A DNA stretch of 5,212 nucleotides, from the NCBI GenBank assembly GCA_947856675.1, contig CANUCM010000182.1, positions 1 through 5,212 of the forward strand. Reading direction: 5' to 3'. Made by a program: the position numbers and the translations under genes. Source of the stretch: an uncultured Clostridia bacterium (GTDB lineage: Bacteria; Bacillota; Clostridia; Oscillospirales; Butyricicoccaceae). The notes under the pieces were generated by a model. The model was given only the letters and a program-made list of their open reading frames with translations, was not told the DNA's origin and did not search any database. Positions 1-5,212 of this stretch are shown one piece after another (positions within the stretch are counted from its first letter, which is position 1; each line of letters opens with the position of its first letter).

Positions 1-107
1 TCACCGCACTTCGGGCATTTCACAATGCCGGGAAGGCTGAGCTTCCAGTGCGAAGAACGACGCTTGTCACGGCGCTGCCGGGACAGTTTCCCCCTGGGTA
101 CTGCCAT
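1..107 (-). CDS. rpmF: Large ribosomal subunit protein L32 (bL32), 3' end missing
   Basis: This is a structural protein of the 50S ribosomal subunit. The reverse strand reads MAVPRGKLSRQRRDKRRSSH, then WKLSLPGIVKCPKCG, before the gene leaves the window. The MAVP start, the very basic N-terminal tail and the CPKC knuckle (first half of a four-cysteine zinc site) are hallmarks of L32. About 35 of the usual 55-60 residues are present; the second cysteine pair would lie outside the window. The start is fixed by a strong GGAGGT ribosome binding site (115-120) seven bases upstream. It lies 54 nt downstream of yceD on the same strand, the arrangement seen in most bacteria, and is probably co-transcribed from the yceD promoter. 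The visible CxxC indicates the zinc-binding (C+) form rather than the zinc-free paralogue, though the second pair cannot be checked here. Confidence 0.97.
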   Translation of the reverse strand, partial: MAVPRGKLSRQRRDKRRSSHWKLSLPGIVKCPKCG

Positions 108-114
108 TTGGGAC

Positions 115-120
115 ACCTCC
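115..120 (-). promoter_or_regulatory. Ribosome binding site of rpmF
   Basis: GGAGGT on the minus strand lies seven bases before the rpmF ATG. It is a near-perfect Shine-Dalgarno match, in keeping with the high translation rate needed for a ribosomal protein, and it supports the chosen start. Confidence 0.85.
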
Positions 121-161
121 TCTATCTATCGAAACATTTTTAATTTGTAAGCGATTCAGCA

Positions 162-665
162 TTACTTCCCCGAAAGCAGCGTCTCCAGCGCTTTCAACCG
201 GGGATCCACCTCGCCGGACGTGCATGAGCACGGCCCTTCATTGAGGTTTTTTCCGCATTTGGGGCACAGGCCTTTGCAGTCCTCGCGGCATAAGACGGCC
301 ATTTCCATATCGAGAATCAGCTCCGGCACAGCAATGGCGTCTATGTCTACCTCGTCGGAATCCAGAACAACCACATCGTCTGCCAGGTCTTCGGGCCCCG
401 CGGACTCAACAAGCGCAAAATCAACCTGCACACGCTTGTCATACACCACCGGAGCGGCACATCGCGCACACAGGGTATGCACCTCTGCTTCCACAAGCGC
501 CTGCAGCCGGACTACGCCCGCTTCGTCGCTCACCCGGCCGGATATGCGAACCGGTTTTTGAAACGGGTGCTCAAAGTGTACTTCCTCACCGGACAAATCT
601 ATGGTATAATCAAAGCAGATTTGGCTTTCCGGGGAGGCCGTCAGTTCCTTTAAACGAATGACCAT
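162..665 (-). CDS. yceD: YceD/DUF177 family protein (50S-associated, zinc-ribbon-like C terminus)
   Basis: The 167-residue protein starts MVIRLKELTASPES and ends DPRLKALETLLSGK. It matches the DUF177/YceD family by its length, the conserved CARC motif (Cys66, Cys69), the acidic middle region (about 87-110), the PELILDME segment (114-121), and the Cys-rich tail with Cys126, 130, 134, 137, 146 and 148 (core CKGLCPKCGKNLNEG). Members are nearly always encoded just before rpmF, as here, and are linked to 23S rRNA/50S subunit accumulation; the exact biochemical role is unsettled. The cysteine set could bind zinc, which is an inference. The open frame extends upstream to 1067, but the start at 665 is preferred. 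It has a GAGAGG ribosome binding site about eight bases upstream and a consensus promoter just beyond, and the extra 134 upstream codons run through the promoter and antisense to the divergent pseudouridine synthase gene. Confidence 0.92.
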   Translation of the reverse strand: MVIRLKELTASPESQICFDYTIDLSGEEVHFEHPFQKPVRISGRVSDEAGVVRLQALVEAEVHTLCARCAAPVVYDKRVQVDFALVESAGPEDLADDVVVLDSDEVDIDAIAVPELILDMEMAVLCREDCKGLCPKCGKNLNEGPCSCTSGEVDPRLKALETLLSGK

Positions 666-695
666 ACTGCATCCTCTCACAATGATACAAATGAT

Positions 696-724
696 ATTAT
701 ATGGTCCATTCGCCTGTTTGTCAA
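696..724 (-). promoter_or_regulatory. Consensus housekeeping (sigma-70/sigma-A) promoter for yceD-rpmF
   Basis: On the minus strand, TTGACA (719-724) is followed after exactly 17 bases by TATAAT (696-701). Both hexamers and the spacer are perfect consensus. Transcription should start about 7 bases beyond the -10 box, near 689, giving a leader of roughly 24 nt before the yceD ATG at 665. A second TTGACA (732-737) lies 13 bp further upstream, too far from the -10 box to act as its -35 element. Confidence 0.9.
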
Positions 725-752
725 GGAAAATTGTCAAAGGATTGGATAGTTT

Positions 753-1718
753 ATGAAAGAAATTACTGTGGGCAAAAACGATGCATCCCAGCGGCTCGAT
801 CGGGTGCTGCGCCGGGCTGTGCCCACGCTTCCCCCTTCCCTGATGCACAAATATCTCCGCCTCAAGCGCATCAAGGTCAACGGCGCGCGTGCCCAGGGCG
901 ACATGCGGCTGCGCGAAGGGGATATGATTCAGCTGTATATCAATGATGAGTTTTTCTCTCCTCCCGACGCCGGGCAAAGCTGGCGGCGCACTCCGGGCCG
1001 GGTGTGCATTGTCTATGAGGATCAGAACATCCTGCTGTGCGACAAACGGCCCGGGCAGGTTGTTCACGAAGACGAATCCCAGGACGCAGACACCTTAATA
1101 AATAATATAAAGGCGCTTCTTTTTTCCCGCGGCGAATGGGATCCGGCCCGCGAAAATGCTTTTGCTCCCGCCCTTTGCAACCGCATTGACCGCAATACCG
1201 GCGGCCTGGTCATCGCCGCCAAAACGGCAGAAGCCCTGCGCGTCATGAACGAGAAAATCCGCCAGCACGAAGTGCAGAAAACCTATCTGTGCCTGCTGCA
1301 CGGCACGCCCTCTCCCGCCGCGGCCTCGCTCAAGCACTTTATCCGCCGCGACACGGACAAAAAGCAGGTTTTCGTTTTTGATCACCCTGTACCCGGCGCA
1401 CTGACCGCCGAGATGCGCTACCGCGTGCTGGAAAGCCGCGGCAGCCTGTCCCTTGCAGAGTGCACGCTCATCACCGGGCGCACCCACCAGATTCGGGCCC
1501 AGATGGCGCACATTGGCCATCCCCTGGCCGGCGACACCAAATACGGCACCGCACGGCAGAACGCAGGCCTCCCCTTTTCCCACCAGGCGCTGTACGCCTG
1601 GCGCATCCGCTTTGCATTTCAGACGCCGGCCGGCTCTCTTGAAAACCTGCGCGGGCGTTCCTTTGAAGCCAAAAACGTCCCTTTTCTTCAATTTTTTCAT
1701 TCTTTGCCCGTAAAATAA
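753..1718 (+). CDS. RluA-family rRNA/tRNA pseudouridine synthase with S4 domain
   Basis: This enzyme isomerises uridine to pseudouridine in structured RNA, most likely 23S rRNA, in the cytoplasm. The 321-residue protein has an N-terminal S4-like RNA-binding region (about 13-65, containing RLDRVLRR and LKRIKVNG). The RluA/RsuA catalytic domain follows, with the motif CNRIDRNTGGLVIAAK (142-157), in which Asp146 is the expected catalytic aspartate. The later family motif TGRTHQIRAQMAHIGHPLAG (241-260) is followed by DTKYG. Length and domain order fit RluC/RluD-type members. Firmicutes carry several paralogues, so the target uridine and a gene symbol cannot be assigned. The usual His before the RLDR-type motif is Asn143 here. 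The ATG at 753 is preceded by AAAGGA (736-741) with an 11-base gap. It is transcribed divergently from yceD-rpmF and in the same direction as the downstream polyamine operon, from which a 195-bp spacer with its own promoter separates it. Confidence 0.94.
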   Translation: MKEITVGKNDASQRLDRVLRRAVPTLPPSLMHKYLRLKRIKVNGARAQGDMRLREGDMIQLYINDEFFSPPDAGQSWRRTPGRVCIVYEDQNILLCDKRPGQVVHEDESQDADTLINNIKALLFSRGEWDPARENAFAPALCNRIDRNTGGLVIAAKTAEALRVMNEKIRQHEVQKTYLCLLHGTPSPAAASLKHFIRRDTDKKQVFVFDHPVPGALTAEMRYRVLESRGSLSLAECTLITGRTHQIRAQMAHIGHPLAGDTKYGTARQNAGLPFSHQALYAWRIRFAFQTPAGSLENLRGRSFEAKNVPFLQFFHSLPVK

Positions 1719-1744
1719 ATTCGAGGATTTTCAAGCAATCAGGA

Positions 1745-1772
1745 GAAAAACAGACTTTTTCAAAGTTTTTTT
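1745..1772 (+). terminator. Possible weak intrinsic terminator after the pseudouridine synthase gene
   Basis: ACTTT (1754-1758) and AAAGT (1762-1766) can form a 5-bp stem with a 3-base loop, followed by six more T residues (1767-1772). An alternative pairing, GAAAAA (1745-1750) with TTTTTC (1756-1761), overlaps it. The stem holds only one G-C pair, so it is much weaker than a typical rho-independent terminator. It is reported because it has the right position, 26 nt past the stop codon, and the right shape, and because no better candidate exists in the spacer. Confidence 0.3.
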
Positions 1773-1813
1773 AAATCCCTGCTGATTTGCCCTGAAAATT
1801 TCGCAAAAAATCA

Positions 1814-1841
1814 TTGACATTCACAGAATATATGCTATATT
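1814..1841 (+). promoter_or_regulatory. Extended -10 sigma-A promoter for the potABCD operon
   Basis: TTGACA (1814-1819) is separated by 16 bp from TATATT (1836-1841). The -10 box is preceded by TGC, giving the extended -10 form TGnTATATT. The surrounding DNA is AT-rich, unlike the flanking coding sequence. Transcription would begin around 1848, leaving a leader of about 65 nt before the potA ATG at 1914. No clear operator palindrome overlaps the hexamers. Confidence 0.82.
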
Positions 1842-1860
1842 TTACTTTGTCGAAACATGC

Positions 1861-1907
1861 GAGCCTGGCGGCTTTGTACCCTTCGGCAAATCTTTGGTGC
1901 AGGGGGT
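1861..1907 (+). promoter_or_regulatory. potA leader with possible hairpin over the ribosome binding site
   Basis: The short leader can form a small hairpin, AGCC (1862-1865) with GGCT (1870-1873). It also holds ACCCTT (1878-1883), which can pair with AGGGGGT (1901-1907) using two or three G-U wobbles. The second pairing would cover the AGGGGG ribosome binding site of potA (1901-1906, seven bases before the ATG). The sequence is visible; that these structures form or regulate anything is inference. It does not match any riboswitch class I recognise. Confidence 0.3.
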
Positions 1908-1913
1908 TGGGAG

Positions 1914-2972
1914 ATGAGCGAAAACCTTATCCGTCTCGAAAATGTCCACAAGGATTACGGAGGCAAGCAAGTCTTAAAATCTATCAATCTCTCGGTTCGG
2001 GACAAAGAATTTGTAACGCTTCTCGGTCCCTCCGGCTGCGGTAAGACCACCACTTTGCGCATTATCGGCGGTTTTGAAACGCCGACGTCGGGTGTGGTCT
2101 ATTTTGATGACCAAAAATACAATGATGTGCCGCCCCACAAGCGGCAGGTCAATACAGTGTTTCAGCGATATGCCCTGTTTCCTCATCTCGATGTGTTTGA
2201 AAACGTCGCCTTTGGACTGCGCATCCGCAAAACGCCGGAGTCGGAAGTGCGCGACAGCGTTTCCAAAATGCTGCGGCTTGTCAACCTTTCCGGGTACGAA
2301 AAGCGCTCTGTCACATCTCTTTCCGGCGGTGAGCAGCAGCGCATCGCCATTGCCCGCGCCTTGGTCAACCGTCCGCGCGTTCTGCTGCTCGATGAGCCGC
2401 TCGGCGCGCTGGATTTAAAGCTGCGCAAGGAAATGCAGACCGAGCTGAAGCACATCCAAACCCAGCTGGGCATCACTTTTATTTATGTTACGCACGATCA
2501 GGAAGAAGCCCTTACCATGAGCGATACGGTCGTTGTCATGAACCGCGGCCGCATCCAGCAAATCGGAACGCCCATCGGCATTTACAACGAGCCCATCAAC
2601 GCCTTTGTCGCCGATTTTATCGGAGAAAGCAACATCGTTGACGGCGTCATGAACGAGGACCTCGTCTGCACCTTTGCCGGCCGCACCTTTGAGTGCACCG
2701 ATTCCGGTTTTGAAAAGGATGAGCTTGTCGATGTGGTCATCCGCCCCGAAGACCTTAAGATGGTTCCGCCCGAGGACGGTATGCTCCAGGGTGTTGTCGA
2801 ATCCATCGTGTTTAAAGGTGTACATTATGAAATGACCGTGCGCTGCGGCGATATGACCTGGCTGGTCCACTCCACTCTTCCTGAAGTATGCGGCACCTTT
2901 GTGGGGTTGAAGGTTGCGCCCTTTGACATCCACATCATGAGAAAGTCCGAGGCCGAAGATGAAGAGAATTAA
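1914..2972 (+). CDS. potA: Spermidine/putrescine ABC transporter ATP-binding protein PotA
   Basis: This is the cytoplasmic ATPase that powers polyamine import through PotB/PotC. The 352-residue protein has all ABC motifs in order: Walker A GPSGCGKTT (38-46), Q-loop in FQRYALFPHL (Gln84), signature LSGGEQQR (136-143), Walker B RVLLLDEP (155-162), D-loop GALD and H-loop His194 in VTHD. A C-terminal TOBE-type regulatory domain (about 235-342, including VVIRPEDLKMV) is typical of PotA/MalK-like proteins. Sequence style and the neighbouring potBCD set point to PotA rather than a sugar or iron importer. The frame opens at 1857, but the ATG at 1914 is chosen because AGGGGG (1901-1906) sits seven bases upstream, the protein then begins MSENLIRLENVHKDYGG as in homologues, and the length fits. 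The gene overlaps potB by 14 nt. Confidence 0.94.
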   Translation: MSENLIRLENVHKDYGGKQVLKSINLSVRDKEFVTLLGPSGCGKTTTLRIIGGFETPTSGVVYFDDQKYNDVPPHKRQVNTVFQRYALFPHLDVFENVAFGLRIRKTPESEVRDSVSKMLRLVNLSGYEKRSVTSLSGGEQQRIAIARALVNRPRVLLLDEPLGALDLKLRKEMQTELKHIQTQLGITFIYVTHDQEEALTMSDTVVVMNRGRIQQIGTPIGIYNEPINAFVADFIGESNIVDGVMNEDLVCTFAGRTFECTDSGFEKDELVDVVIRPEDLKMVPPEDGMLQGVVESIVFKGVHYEMTVRCGDMTWLVHSTLPEVCGTFVGLKVAPFDIHIMRKSEAEDEEN

Positions 2973-3813
2973 ACTGGCTCTCATTCCTTATTCTGCCTAT
3001 GCCCTCATTTTTATCGTCGCCCCCATTCTTCTTATTCTTCTGTACAGCTTTCAGGACAGCAGCGGCAGCTTTACACTGGAAAACTACGCCCGCTTTTTTG
3101 ACCTGAGCGATCCCGTCTATTTGAAAGTTCTGTGGCGCAGCATCAAGCTTGCTGTCATTTCCACCGTTATCTGCCTGATTCTCGGCTACCCCATGGCGTA
3201 CATTCTCTCCCGTCTTCCCGCCAGAATCCGGGGCACGGTTTCTTTTCTTTTCATCCTTCCGATGTGGATGAACTTTCTGCTCCGCACCTATTCCTGGATG
3301 TCCCTTTTGGAGCGCACCGGCCTTATCAATTCCCTGATCGGCTGGTTCAACGGCATCCTCCCTTCCGCGCTGCAGCTTCCTACGCTTGACATCATGTACA
3401 CCCAATGGGCTGTGGTCCTCGGCAACGTATATAACTTTCTGCCCTTTATGATTCTGCCCATTTACACTGTGCTGATTAAAATTGACAAAAGCCTTATCGA
3501 AGCCGCGCAGGACCTCGGCGCAAGCCGCGGCCGGGTATTTCGCAAAGTCATCTTCCCCCTGTCGCTCTCCGGCGTGGTGTCAGGCATCTCCATGACCTTT
3601 ATGCCCGCGGTGACTACCTTTGTCATTTCCCGCCTGCTCGGCGGCGGACAAAACGCTTTGATCGGCGATATGATTGAAAACCAGTTCAAAGTCGTGGGCG
3701 ACTGGGGCTTCGGCTCGGCAATGTCTGTGATTCTGATGGTGCTCATTCTGCTGACCATGAACGTTATCCAGCGGTATGAGTCGGAAAATTCCGGAGGGAG
3801 TGTGTTGATGTGA
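2959..3813 (+). CDS. potB: Spermidine/putrescine ABC transporter permease PotB
   Basis: This is an inner-membrane channel subunit of the polyamine importer, paired with PotC. The 284-residue protein begins with a basic MKRIK tail and a first membrane span (about 8-30). Further hydrophobic spans lie near 62-84, 93-107, 150-174, 200-225 and 250-270, matching the six-span binding-protein-dependent permease fold. The cytoplasmic EAA loop that docks on the ATPase is visible as EAAQDLGASRGRVFRKVIFP (181-200). The RTYSWMSLLERTGLIN segment (109-124) is characteristic of PotB-type permeases. The ATG lies inside the end of potA with GAGG (2949-2952) six bases upstream, so translation is probably coupled. 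The final codons overlap the potC start by 4 nt. Putrescine versus spermidine preference cannot be decided from this subunit. Confidence 0.93.
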   Translation: MKRIKLALIPYSAYALIFIVAPILLILLYSFQDSSGSFTLENYARFFDLSDPVYLKVLWRSIKLAVISTVICLILGYPMAYILSRLPARIRGTVSFLFILPMWMNFLLRTYSWMSLLERTGLINSLIGWFNGILPSALQLPTLDIMYTQWAVVLGNVYNFLPFMILPIYTVLIKIDKSLIEAAQDLGASRGRVFRKVIFPLSLSGVVSGISMTFMPAVTTFVISRLLGGGQNALIGDMIENQFKVVGDWGFGSAMSVILMVLILLTMNVIQRYESENSGGSVLM

Positions 3814-4610
3814 AAAAGAAACGCAACCCCCTTGCCGGCATTTATTCGGCTTTGATATTCCTCTTTCTGTACGCCCCCATCGTCGTGCTCATTGTGTTCA
3901 GCTTCAATTCCTCAAAATCCCGCGGGCACTGGGGCGGCTTTTCCCTGCGCTGGTATGAAACACTGTTTGAAAACAGCAAGCTGATGGACGCTTTGCAGAC
4001 CACCCTGTCCGTCGCTCTGACTTCCTCCGCCATCGCGGTGATCATCGGCACGGCCGCCGCTCTGGGCATGTACTTCTCCCGCAAACGCACGCGCACCCTC
4101 CTGATGAATGTAACTTCTCTTCCCATGCTCAACGCCGACATTGTCACAGGCATATCTCTGCTCCTGCTCTTTACCTTCATCGGGCTGAAGCTGGGCTACA
4201 CCTCTCTGCTTCTTGCGCACATCACTTTTAACATCCCGTATATCATACTGTCTGTCATGCCCAAGCTCAACCAGCTGGACAAAAACACCTTTGAAGCCGC
4301 GCTGGATTTGGGTGCAACTCCGCTGCAAGCCTTTTTCAAGGTCATGCTTCCGGAAATCTCCCCGGGCATCATTACCGGGTTCATCCTGGCTTTCACCATG
4401 TCCATCGATGATTTTGTCATTTCCTTTTTTACGACAGGCGCCGACGTTTCCACCCTGTCTGTGGAAATCTACTCCATGTCGCGCCGCGGCATCAAGCCGG
4501 AAATCAACGCGCTTTCCACACTGATGTTCCTCGCCGTTTTAATCCTGCTCATCATCGTCAACGTGCGCTCGGGCAGGGACGCGCAAAAGCGGGAGCAGGA
4601 ACGCATCTGA
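3810..4610 (+). CDS. potC: Spermidine/putrescine ABC transporter permease PotC (GTG start)
   Basis: This is the second membrane subunit of the polyamine importer, forming the translocation path with PotB. The 266-residue protein has a basic start (MKKKRN), a first membrane span at about 12-31, further spans near 62-88, 98-125, 130-150, 184-206 and 236-252, and the EAA loop EAALDLGATPLQAFFKVMLP (162-181). The following FTMSIDDFVISFFTTG segment (195-210) is a strong PotC/PotI-type signature, and the length is near that of known PotC. The start is GTG at 3810, overlapping the potB stop in the string ATGTGA. GGAGGGAG (3793-3800) supplies the ribosome binding site about nine bases upstream. No in-frame ATG exists nearby, so the GTG start is well supported. 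The 4-nt overlap suggests translational coupling and equal PotB:PotC output. Confidence 0.93.
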   Translation: MKKKRNPLAGIYSALIFLFLYAPIVVLIVFSFNSSKSRGHWGGFSLRWYETLFENSKLMDALQTTLSVALTSSAIAVIIGTAAALGMYFSRKRTRTLLMNVTSLPMLNADIVTGISLLLLFTFIGLKLGYTSLLLAHITFNIPYIILSVMPKLNQLDKNTFEAALDLGATPLQAFFKVMLPEISPGIITGFILAFTMSIDDFVISFFTTGADVSTLSVEIYSMSRRGIKPEINALSTLMFLAVLILLIIVNVRSGRDAQKREQERI

Positions 4611-4621
4611 CCGGTTTTCCG

Positions 4622-4649
4622 TGCAATCCCCCCAAACCCAGGGGGTGCA
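4622..4649 (+). other. GC-rich hairpin between potC and potD
   Basis: CCCCC (4628-4632) pairs with GGGGG (4641-4645) across an 8-base loop. The flanking TGCA (4622-4625) and TGCA (4646-4649) can extend the stem to 9 bp with a 2-nt AT bulge on the 5' side. It starts 12 nt past the potC stop and ends about 30 nt before the potD ATG. The bases after it are AATAAAATT, not a T-run, so it is not a standard intrinsic terminator. A role in mRNA processing or stability, setting PotD level apart from the permeases, is inference. Confidence 0.6.
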
Positions 4650-4679
4650 ATAAAATTACAATTTGAAGAAAGTAGGTTG

Positions 4680-5212
4680 ATGTTAGGGTTGAAAAGGACT
4701 TTTTCTCTGGTGTGCATACTTGGTATGTTGCTCGCATTGCTGAGCGGCTGCAGCGGCGATTCTGACAAGCCCACGCTGACCGTTTACAACTGGGGCGATT
4801 ATATCGATGAAGAAGTCAACGAGATGTTTGAAGAAGAGTTTGACTGCAAAGTCGTATATGCAACGTTTGAACAGAACGAAGACATGTACACCAAGATAAA
4901 GAACTCGGAATCCACGTATGACGTTGTGATTCCCTCGGATTACATGATTGAACGCATGATCAAGGAAGACATGCTGGCTCCTCTGGACAAGGAGAAAATC
5001 CCCAACCTGCAGTATATGAACCCCTACTGCATGGATCTTAACTTTGACCCGGGCAATGTGTACTCCGTCCCGTATATGTGGGGAACCGTCGGCATCCTCT
5101 ACAACGAAACCATGGTGGATTCCGCTCCGACAAGCTGGAGCGATCTGTGGGATCCCACTTATGAAAAGAACCTGTTCATGATGAACAGCGTGCGCGACAG
5201 CATGATGGTCGG
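4680..5212 (+). CDS. potD: Spermidine/putrescine-binding lipoprotein PotD, 3' end missing
   Basis: This is the extracytoplasmic polyamine receptor that delivers ligand to PotBC. The visible 177 residues, about half of the usual ~350, begin with a lipoprotein signal: a short basic stretch (LKR), a hydrophobic core and the lipobox LSGC (21-24), with Cys24 the predicted lipidated residue. A membrane-anchored receptor suits a Gram-positive cell. PotD signatures follow: LTVYNWGDYID (33-43), FEQNEDMYTKIK (63-74), YDVVIPSDYMIERM (80-93), YSVPYMWGTVGILYN (128-142) and TSWSDLW (151-157). Trp38, Asp40, Ser86 and Tyr88 align with polyamine-contacting Trp34, Glu36, Ser83 and Tyr85 of E. coli PotD. The ATG at 4680 has only weak upstream sites (GAAGAAAG 4665-4672 or AGTAGG 4671-4676). 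A TTG at 4689, giving MKRTFSLVCI, is a possible alternative start. The gene lies 69 nt after potC with no separate promoter visible. Confidence 0.93.
   Translation, partial: MLGLKRTFSLVCILGMLLALLSGCSGDSDKPTLTVYNWGDYIDEEVNEMFEEEFDCKVVYATFEQNEDMYTKIKNSESTYDVVIPSDYMIERMIKEDMLAPLDKEKIPNLQYMNPYCMDLNFDPGNVYSVPYMWGTVGILYNETMVDSAPTSWSDLWDPTYEKNLFMMNSVRDSMMV

Noticed and set aside
666..1067. 134-codon upstream extension of the yceD reading frame on the minus strand
   Set aside because: It runs through the consensus yceD promoter and antisense to the start of the pseudouridine synthase gene, lacks homology to YceD N termini, and the ATG at 665 has a good ribosome binding site.
1095..1700. 201-codon open frame on the minus strand inside the pseudouridine synthase gene
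   Set aside because: It lies wholly antisense to a well-supported gene. It has low-complexity Gly/Ala/Arg-rich composition, no recognised motif and no promoter, and is a GC-driven shadow frame.
1857..1913. 19-residue N-terminal extension of PotA from the ATG at 1857
   Set aside because: It starts only about nine bases after the predicted transcription start, has no ribosome binding site, and its residues (MRAWRLCTLRQ) do not resemble PotA N termini.
1719..1913. Possible riboswitch or small RNA gene in the spacer before potA
   Set aside because: Only short, weak hairpins and a promoter are visible. No conserved riboswitch core was recognised, and the leader after the promoter is only about 65 nt.
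2415..2984. 189-codon open frame on the minus strand across the end of potA
   Set aside because: It is antisense to the conserved PotA ATPase and TOBE regions, without a recognisable domain or convincing ribosome binding site.
2935..3405. 156-codon minus-strand open frame antisense to potB
   Set aside because: It has a charged, repetitive Lys/Asp/Gly-rich composition typical of the complement of membrane-protein codons, and no family resemblance.
4651..4656. TAAAAT as a -10 box for a separate potD promoter
   Set aside because: The position where a -35 box would lie is the C-rich arm of the hairpin, with no resemblance to TTGACA.
1..5212. Novel defence, mobile or other undescribed system
   Set aside because: Every substantial reading frame with coding character belongs to a known housekeeping or transport family in a standard order. 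No repeats, integrase, transposase or unusual composition break was seen.

Overview
The window looks like ordinary chromosomal DNA from a moderately GC-rich Firmicute, most likely a clostridial gut-type lineage (Oscillospiraceae/Ruminococcaceae-like). This is inferred from the rpmF-yceD pairing, the CNRIDRNTGG form of the RluA catalytic motif, strong GGAGG-type ribosome binding sites, and the style of the PotD lipoprotein. No taxonomic search was possible.

Left part (1-752): two minus-strand genes, yceD (DUF177) followed by rpmF (ribosomal protein L32, running off the left edge), form a short operon. It is read from a perfect-consensus housekeeping promoter (TTGACA-17 bp-TATAAT) in the 87-bp divergent gap before an RluA-family gene. 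YceD and L32 are a classic conserved pair tied to ribosome (50S) biology.

Middle (753-1718): a complete plus-strand RluA-family pseudouridine synthase with an N-terminal S4 RNA-binding domain. This is another translation-related gene. I see no convincing promoter for it in the divergent gap.

Right part (1719-5212): a 195-bp spacer carries a weak terminator-like hairpin and then an extended -10 promoter. It is followed by a polyamine ABC importer operon in the canonical order potA-potB-potC-potD: ATPase, two permeases, and a lipoprotein spermidine/putrescine-binding protein cut by the right edge. potA/potB overlap by 14 nt and potB/potC by 4 nt, suggesting translational coupling. potD is separated from potC by 69 nt containing a C5/G5 hairpin. 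Together these genes would import spermidine/putrescine using ATP.

No mobile element, CRISPR array, tRNA/rRNA or defence gene is visible. I found no evidence of an undescribed system. The points worth a second look are regulatory: the potA leader, the potC-potD hairpin and the divergent promoter region, plus a few residue-level details.
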